Shown: in pieces, positions 33,682 to 37,335 of the stretch
Position numbering within the stretch: position 1 is the first letter of the stretch
Layout of the letters: the number at the start of each line of letters is the position of its first letter
The notes under the pieces: generated by a model
Seen by the model: the letters and a program-made list of their open reading frames with translations, nothing else
Databases searched by the model: none
What the model was told of the DNA's origin: nothing
NCBI GenBank assembly: GCA_023458315.1
Contig: JAEXAH010000094.1
Span: 1-37,335 of the forward strand
DNA: 37,335 bases
Source: Pseudomonadota bacterium
GTDB taxonomy: Bacteria > Pseudomonadota > Alphaproteobacteria > Rhodospirillales > Magnetospirillaceae
Direction: 5' to 3'
Program-made: the position numbers and the translations under genes

Positions 33682-34005
33682 TCAGAAATGTCCGGCCGGT
33701 CCCATCCAGGCCGACAGGTCCAGACGGATCCGGCCGCTGGCGGCGTGGGCGATCACCGAATCCAATCCCTGTCCGGCCAGTTCGCGCTGGCGCTGCCGCG
33801 CCGCCGCATAGGTGGGCAGGCGATCATAGCGGGCCGGGTTCAGGCGGCCGTCCCGTTCGACCACGGTGACGGTGTGCGGTTCCAGATCCTGCGGTTCCGG
33901 CTGGGGGCGGGGCGGCGGCGAATCGTCCAGCCACCACAGGGTGACGCTCCAGGCGGCGCTGCCGATGACGGCGCAGCCCACACCCATGACGATGTTCGGG
34001 TCCAT
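33682..34005 (-). CDS. Small membrane-anchored hypothetical protein
   Basis: This 107-aa protein starts at ATG 34005 (MDPNIVMGVGCAVIGSAAWSVTLWWLDDS) with GGGAGG upstream. One N-terminal membrane helix (about 5-25) is followed by a proline-rich linker (SPPPRPQPEPQ) and a cytoplasmic or periplasmic part with ERDGRLNPARYDRLPTYAAARQRQRELAGQGLDSVIAHAASGRIRLDLSAW. No family is recognised. The 205-bp gap on its downstream side (33477-33681) carries the promoter of the secreted acidic protein and nothing else I can support. Confidence 0.65.
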   Translation of the reverse strand: MDPNIVMGVGCAVIGSAAWSVTLWWLDDSPPPRPQPEPQDLEPHTVTVVERDGRLNPARYDRLPTYAAARQRQRELAGQGLDSVIAHAASGRIRLDLSAWMGPAGHF

Positions 34006-34214
34006 GGTCGGCCTCCCTGTGGCGGGGCGTTCCCTGTCCCTGGTTACATGGGCACGCCCGGCGGTTCGGCCAACCCTTCGGAAGACGGAGGCGCAGACCT
34101 GCGTTTCGCGCATTGGTCCCCTGGTCTTTCGACCTGTGTCCCGATGGTTGTCACCTGTGCGGCGCTGGGCTAATCTCGGCCAAATCCACAAAAGATGTCG
34201 GGGGATTCGGGGGG

Positions 34215-34610
34215 ATGACCAAGATCGCATGGTCGGACGAGCTGTCGGTGGGCAACGAGTTGCTGGACAGCCAGCACCAGAAGTTGATCAGCATGATCAA
34301 CACCCTGGACGACGATGCGCTGGACGCCGACGAACTGGGCGAAGTGATCTTCGGGCTGCTGGAATACGCCGCGATCCATTTCCGCGACGAGGAAAAGTTC
34401 TTCGTCGACGCCGCGCCCGACATCGTCGAGCACCATTTCGCGTCCCACACCATCTTCATCTCGACGGCGTACAAATTCGTGCAGCGTTTCAAGAACGGCG
34501 AGGCCCTGGCCCTGCGCCAGCCGGTCTATGAATTCCTGTGCAAGTGGCTGGTCGAGCATATCCTGGTCGAGGACATGCAATACAAGCCCGGCGCCCACGC
34601 GGCCGAATAA
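34215..34610 (+). CDS. Bacteriohemerythrin
   Basis: This 131-aa single-domain hemerythrin binds O2 (or NO) at a di-iron site. All seven ligands can be placed: His21, His55, Glu59, His74, His78, His115 and Asp120 (in DSQHQKL, HFRDEEKF, EHHFASHTIF and WLVEHILVEDMQY). ATG 34215 (MTKIAWSDELSVGNELLDSQHQKL) is the family start; upstream in-frame codons lack support. No partner domain is fused. Hemerythrins are numerous in Magnetospirillum-type microaerobes, where they may carry or sense oxygen. The convergent irr gene lies 18 bp away. Confidence 0.95.
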   Translation: MTKIAWSDELSVGNELLDSQHQKLISMINTLDDDALDADELGEVIFGLLEYAAIHFRDEEKFFVDAAPDIVEHHFASHTIFISTAYKFVQRFKNGEALALRQPVYEFLCKWLVEHILVEDMQYKPGAHAAE

Positions 34611-34641
34611 TCGGCCGCCCAGCGGGCGTCACGACGCCCGC
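34599..34641. terminator. Two adjacent hairpins between hemerythrin and irr genes
   Basis: GCGGCCGA/TCGGCCGC (34599-34618) has the hemerythrin TAA stop in its 4-nt loop; GCGGGCG/CGCCCGC (34622-34641) covers the irr 3' end. Both are perfect. They probably define the mRNA ends of the two convergent genes. Confidence 0.6.
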
Positions 34642-35057
34642 CGGACCCGCACCACGATGTCCACGCCGACCATTTCCAGCCCGGGCGCCAGCGGCGGCAG
34701 GTTGGCGACGTTCGGCTGCGGCCCGGGGATGTCTTCCAACAGGCCGGTGTCCTCGTCGAAGAAGTGGTGATGCTCGTCGGTGCTGGTGCAATAGAAGGTG
34801 CGGTCGCCGAACCCCACCCGGCGCAGCAGACCGGCGGCGGCGAACTGGTTCAGGGTGTTGTAGACGGTGCCCAGCGCCATCTTCAGCCCGGCCTGGTCCA
34901 GTTCCTTGTGAAAGCCCTCGGGCGTCAGGTGGCGGCGGCCGCCACGGCGGATGGTGCGCATGATCACCACACGCTGGCGGGTCGGACGGATGCCGGCGTC
35001 GCGCAGCCTTTGCAGATCCATTTGCAGTTCGGCAAACGGCACGGCGTGTCTCCCCAT
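34629..35057 (-). CDS. irr: Fur-family regulator, Irr type
   Basis: This 142-aa winged-helix regulator starts at ATG 35057 (MGRHAVPFAELQMDLQRLRDAGIRPTRQR) with AAGGA upstream. The DNA-binding domain covers about 15-80 (GLKMALGTVYNTLNQFAAAGLLRRV). The dimer part contains DEHHHFFDEDTGLLEDIPG, with the HHH run (96-98) used by Irr to bind heme and metal. The C-terminal zinc CxxC pairs of classical Fur are absent, as in Irr. Irr controls iron and heme genes in alphaproteobacteria. The nearby di-iron hemerythrin makes an iron-linked neighbourhood, but control of it is not shown. I see no clear ICE motif upstream. Confidence 0.85.
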   Translation of the reverse strand: MGRHAVPFAELQMDLQRLRDAGIRPTRQRVVIMRTIRRGGRRHLTPEGFHKELDQAGLKMALGTVYNTLNQFAAAGLLRRVGFGDRTFYCTSTDEHHHFFDEDTGLLEDIPGPQPNVANLPPLAPGLEMVGVDIVVRVRRAS

Positions 35058-35137
35058 ATCCTTATTTGTGATGTGGTTTATAGCATGACGGCTGCGCACA
35101 CAACCATTAGGCCATCGTTCTGGGACGGAAGTCTGTC

Positions 35138-35281
35138 ATGAACTTGACCAAAGGCACGGCCGGTCCTTGGGAAAAAGCGTTTAATGACGCGCCGTTATGT
35201 CTGACATGCAAAATGCGCATATATACCGGAGGCCAAGGGGTGGCCGCGGCCGGGCATGGCGGCGCCACAGCCGAAAGCTGA
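35138..35281 (+). CDS. Candidate small CxxC protein, 47 aa
   Basis: A short frame from ATG 35138 (MNLTKGTAGPWEKAFNDAPL) to TGA at 35281 has a GGACGGAAG-like site upstream. It contains one CxxC pair (residues 21-24, CLTC) followed by KMRIYTGG, and a Gly/Ala-rich tail. The frame is short and support is weak. It is divergent from irr (81 bp apart) and upstream of the Tad pilus genes. It could be a zinc-ribbon-like small protein or chance. Confidence 0.33.
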   Translation: MNLTKGTAGPWEKAFNDAPLCLTCKMRIYTGGQGVAAAGHGGATAES

Positions 35282-35592
35282 GGCGGCGGGCCGGGGGATG
35301 GGGTGAAAACCCTATTCCGGAAAGGGCCTTAGCGGCTCTTTCAGATTTGGATGAAATTCAGTTCCCCCAAGTAACCGTGCATACCTTTCAAAAACAGGCG
35401 CTGGATTTGCAACAAGTCCAATACCGACGGCATACAATGCGTTGTTAAATGCAAAAAAATTCCATGAAGAAACATGATTACAATTTCGTGAGAATCCGGA
35501 AGCATCCCCCTCTAGGGTAATCACCGTAGGTTGCCGCTCCGGCCACAAGGCCGATGCCCAAGGCGGCCTTCGCACAAGAGGGGACATCCAAT
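35282..35592. other. Leader and promoter region of the Tad pilus operon
   Basis: This 311-bp stretch is AT-richer from 35330 onward. A possible -10 TACAAT lies at 35433-35438 with TTGCAA 19 bp before it. Further AT-rich sequence (35440-35500) and the purine-rich flp ribosome-binding site (GAGGGGA, 35577-35584) follow. No coding frame here is convincing and no known riboswitch, including cyclic-di-GMP types, could be fitted. Confidence 0.4.
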
Positions 35593-35820
35593 ATGTCGCG
35601 TTCCGTCCGTTCGGTTCTGAAGAGCAAGAAGGGCGTCGCCGCCCTGGAATATTCCATCCTGGCCGGCATGATCGTCCTGGCGATCGTCACTGCCCTGACC
35701 ACCACCAACATCAGCGGCAACATCGGCACCATCTTCACCAATCTCGGCACCGCGCTGAACACCGCCGCCAACCCCGGGACCGGCGGCAACGGCGGCAACG
35801 GCGGCGGCACCAACCCGTAA
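35593..35820 (+). CDS. flp: Flp-type pilin (Tad pilus major subunit precursor)
   Basis: This 75-aa prepilin starts at ATG 35593 (MSRSVRSVLKSKKG). The type IVb processing site is G14|VAALEY, with Glu and Tyr at mature positions 5 and 6, followed by the hydrophobic helix SILAGMIVLAIVTALTTT. The tail is unusually rich in Gly and Asn (PGTGGNGGNGGGTNP), encoded by short repeats. After cleavage by CpaA it should polymerise into thin adhesive pili. Its TAA stop is in frame with the following cpaA frame, 15 nt away. Confidence 0.95.
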   Translation: MSRSVRSVLKSKKGVAALEYSILAGMIVLAIVTALTTTNISGNIGTIFTNLGTALNTAANPGTGGNGGNGGGTNP

Positions 35821-35835
35821 GCCGCGGCCGATCCG

Positions 35836-36318
35836 GTGCTGCTGGCCTGGACCGCCACCCTGTTGTTCGCGGCGGCGGCGGTCCGGGACATCGGCTGGCG
35901 GATCATCGACGACCGTCTGGTCGTCTGTCTGATGCTCGCCTGGGGCGGCCATGCCGTCCTGGCGGGCTGGGATGCTCCGCTGCTGCTTTCCCATCTCGGC
36001 GTTGGCGCCGTGGCCTTCGGGCTGACCCTGGTCCTCGGCGTTCTGGGCTGGATGGGCGGCGGCGACGTCAAGCTGGCGGCGGCGGTGTTCCTGTGGGCCG
36101 GTCCCGGTCTGGGGCTCGAGGTGGTGTCGCTGGTCACGCTGGCCGGGCTTGCCGTCGCGGTGCTGGGCCTTGCGGTCCGCGTTCTGGGGCGTCTGCCGCT
36201 GCCATGCGCCGTCCGGCGCGTCCTGGCGCCGTTTTCCAGTGAACAAGGGGTTCCGTATGGCGTCGCCTTGGCCGTCGGGGGGATGGCGGCGGCGCTTTCG
36301 GTCCGGGTGGGAGGCTGA
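35836..36318 (+). CDS. cpaA: Prepilin peptidase CpaA (TadV type)
   Basis: This 160-aa inner-membrane aspartic protease cleaves the Flp leader. The two catalytic Asp are Asp18 (AAVRDIGWRIIDDRLV) and Asp77 in the GxGD-type motif GWMGGGDVKLAAA. About five to six hydrophobic segments are seen. It lacks the methyltransferase domain of PilD, as TadV/CpaA do. The GTG at 35836 has no obvious ribosome-binding site. The frame is the same as that of flp, with only the flp TAA and five sense codons between, so translation probably depends on flp. Confidence 0.9.
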   Translation: MLLAWTATLLFAAAAVRDIGWRIIDDRLVVCLMLAWGGHAVLAGWDAPLLLSHLGVGAVAFGLTLVLGVLGWMGGGDVKLAAAVFLWAGPGLGLEVVSLVTLAGLAVAVLGLAVRVLGRLPLPCAVRRVLAPFSSEQGVPYGVALAVGGMAAALSVRVGG

Positions 36319-36324
36319 TCGTCC

Positions 36325-37209
36325 ATGAATGTGCGCCTGGTCCTGCGCGTCGTCCTGCTTCTTGCCCTGGCCCTGGTGGTGGCGTTGGTGCTGCGCGGCA
36401 TCTTCGCCGGAGCCGCCGCGCCGCCGCCGCCGCCCAAGACCGCGCTGGCGGTGGCCGCGGCCCGACTGCCCGAGGGCACGCTGATCAAGGTCGATGACCT
36501 GGCGTGGCGCGAGGTGTTGGAATCCGAGGCCAAGAAAGGCGAGATCACCCGCGCCGACGCCCAACGCCTGACCGGCGCCGTGGTTCGCCGCGCCGTCGAG
36601 GACGGCGCGGTCGTCACCCAGCGCGACGTGGTGTTTCCCGACGCCCCCGGTTTCCTGGCGGCGGCGCTGAAGCCGGGCATGCGCGCGGTGTCGGTGGCCA
36701 TCGACGACGTCAGCGGCAATGCCGGGCTGATCCTGCCCGGCGACCGCGTCGATCTGATTCTCACCCACAATCTGGGCAAGGGCGGCAGCGACATGCGCTC
36801 GGCGCCGCCCACGGTGGCCAGCGAGACGGTGCTGGCGGCGGTGCGGGTGATCGCCGTCGGCCAGGCGCTGCGCGCCCCCGACGCCGACGCCGCCCAGGCC
36901 CGGCCGGCCGGCGGCAACGCCCGCACGGTGACGCTGGAGGTCAACCCGCGCGAGGGGGAATCGGTGGCGGTGGCCAGCCGTCTGGGCCAGTTGTCGCTGG
37001 CGCTGTGCAGTCTGGCGCAGCCCCGCGCCGTTGCGGGGGACGACGCGGCGGGTGCCGAAGCCGCCGAACCGGCGCCGCCGGTCTGGGGACGCGACATTTC
37101 CCAGGTGGTGCGCATGACCGCCGAGGAGGAACCGGTCGAGATGCCACGGGGCGATCCGGGGCCGGTGCGGCAGCCGGTGCAGGTGTTCCGCGGTTCGGGC
37201 GGCAATTAG
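36325..37209 (+). CDS. cpaB: Tad pilus assembly protein CpaB (RcpC)
   Basis: This 294-aa protein has an N-terminal membrane anchor (MNVRLVLRVVLLLALALVVALVLRGIFAG), a SAF-type domain (ALAVAAARLPEGTLIKVDDLAWREV, about 40-110) and the RcpC/CpaB core (LAAALKPGMRAVSVAIDDVSGNAGLILPGDRVDLILT, about 110-150), followed by a domain with RTVTLEVNPREGESVAVASRLGQLSLAL. CpaB is periplasmic and helps the secretin CpaC form the outer-membrane channel. ATG 36325 has GGAGG upstream. Gene order flp-cpaA-cpaB-cpaC is the classic Caulobacter one. Confidence 0.94.
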   Translation: MNVRLVLRVVLLLALALVVALVLRGIFAGAAAPPPPPKTALAVAAARLPEGTLIKVDDLAWREVLESEAKKGEITRADAQRLTGAVVRRAVEDGAVVTQRDVVFPDAPGFLAAALKPGMRAVSVAIDDVSGNAGLILPGDRVDLILTHNLGKGGSDMRSAPPTVASETVLAAVRVIAVGQALRAPDADAAQARPAGGNARTVTLEVNPREGESVAVASRLGQLSLALCSLAQPRAVAGDDAAGAEAAEPAPPVWGRDISQVVRMTAEEEPVEMPRGDPGPVRQPVQVFRGSGGN

Positions 37210-37241
37210 CGGCCAAGGCAAGGCGGACAGGGGGAAAGTCC

Positions 37242-37335
37242 ATGAGGGTAGGTGTTTCCGGTCTGTGTCGGTTTCTGGCGGCCGTGGTTCTGGCGGCAAG
37301 TGCGTGGGGGGCACCGCTTGCGCCGTTGTCCGACG
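37242..37335 (+). CDS. cpaC: Start of the Tad secretin gene cpaC (partial)
   Basis: An ATG at 37242 with GGGGAAAG upstream begins MRVGVSGLCRFLAAVVLAA, followed by SAWGAPLAPLSD, to the window edge (31 codons). This is a signal peptide with a likely cut after AWG or later. The secretin (CpaC/RcpA), which forms the outer-membrane pore for the pilus, is expected after cpaB. The identity rests on position and the signal peptide only. Confidence 0.7.
   Translation, partial: MRVGVSGLCRFLAAVVLAASAWGAPLAPLSD

Noticed and set aside
35210..35310. Possible riboswitch upstream of the Tad pilus genes
   Set aside because: The region can form GC-rich hairpins (CAGC-CGAAA-GCTG), but the conserved bases of cyclic-di-GMP, cobalamin or other known riboswitches could not be placed.
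35197..35448. 83-codon plus-strand frame upstream of flp
   Set aside because: Arg-rich, no ribosome-binding site, overlaps the better small CxxC frame; composition suggests chance.

Overview
The window looks like chromosomal DNA of a high-GC alphaproteobacterium of the Rhodospirillales. The gene content (PhaR-controlled PHB cluster, Irr-type Fur protein, degenerate cyclic-di-GMP proteins, Tad pilus genes, bacteriohemerythrin) fits a Magnetospirillum-like spirillum best. That placement is inferred from recognised families, not from a database comparison. No magnetosome genes, phage, insertion sequences, tRNA, rRNA or CRISPR arrays were seen.

Layout. 1-4.9 kb (minus strand): the start of a long Ala/Gln/Thr-rich protein, probably the hook-length regulator FliK, behind a sigma-54-type promoter; a small membrane protein; a GNAT-Nudix fusion; argJ; and a secreted parvulin. 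5.0-9.1 kb (plus): a membrane PAS histidine kinase and secA with its own promoter and terminator. 9.2-10.6 kb: a chain of hairpins and an unrecognised 356-aa protein. 10.7-15.7 kb: a polyhydroxybutyrate cluster, with a small partner gene, a class III-like synthase, phaA and phaB on the minus strand and the regulator phaR divergent on the plus strand. A shared GTGCCYATTGCAG motif near phaA and phaR may be the PhaR operator. 16.1-19.7 kb: an Xre regulator, then hldE-queF-queG on the minus strand. 19.8-22.5 kb: two tandem paralogues that read as catalytically dead GGDEF-EAL proteins. 22.5-25.2 kb: a DUF2249 protein with a possible FNR-type box, an ABC-2 exporter pair and a methyltransferase. 25.2-27.0 kb: metX-metW on the minus strand. 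27.1-30.1 kb: a chorismate mutase/degenerate P-protein, hisC-type aminotransferase and tyrA, which together give a short aromatic amino acid block. 30.4-33.1 kb: VOC protein, secreted alpha/beta hydrolase, ChaC-like cyclotransferase and a small orphan. 33.1-35.1 kb: small hypotheticals, bacteriohemerythrin and Irr. 35.1-37.3 kb: the head of a Tad pilus locus (flp, cpaA, cpaB, start of cpaC).

Most of the window is ordinary metabolic and housekeeping sequence. The least explained features are: (i) intergenic cassettes built as chains of hairpins, where two copies share a constant core but carry flanking stems of different sequence that still pair perfectly; (ii) the tandem dead GGDEF-EAL pair; (iii) a PHA synthase gene overlapping a small upstream gene by up to 220 bp in another frame; and (iv) a P-protein that has lost half of its dehydratase domain but kept an ACT-like tail.
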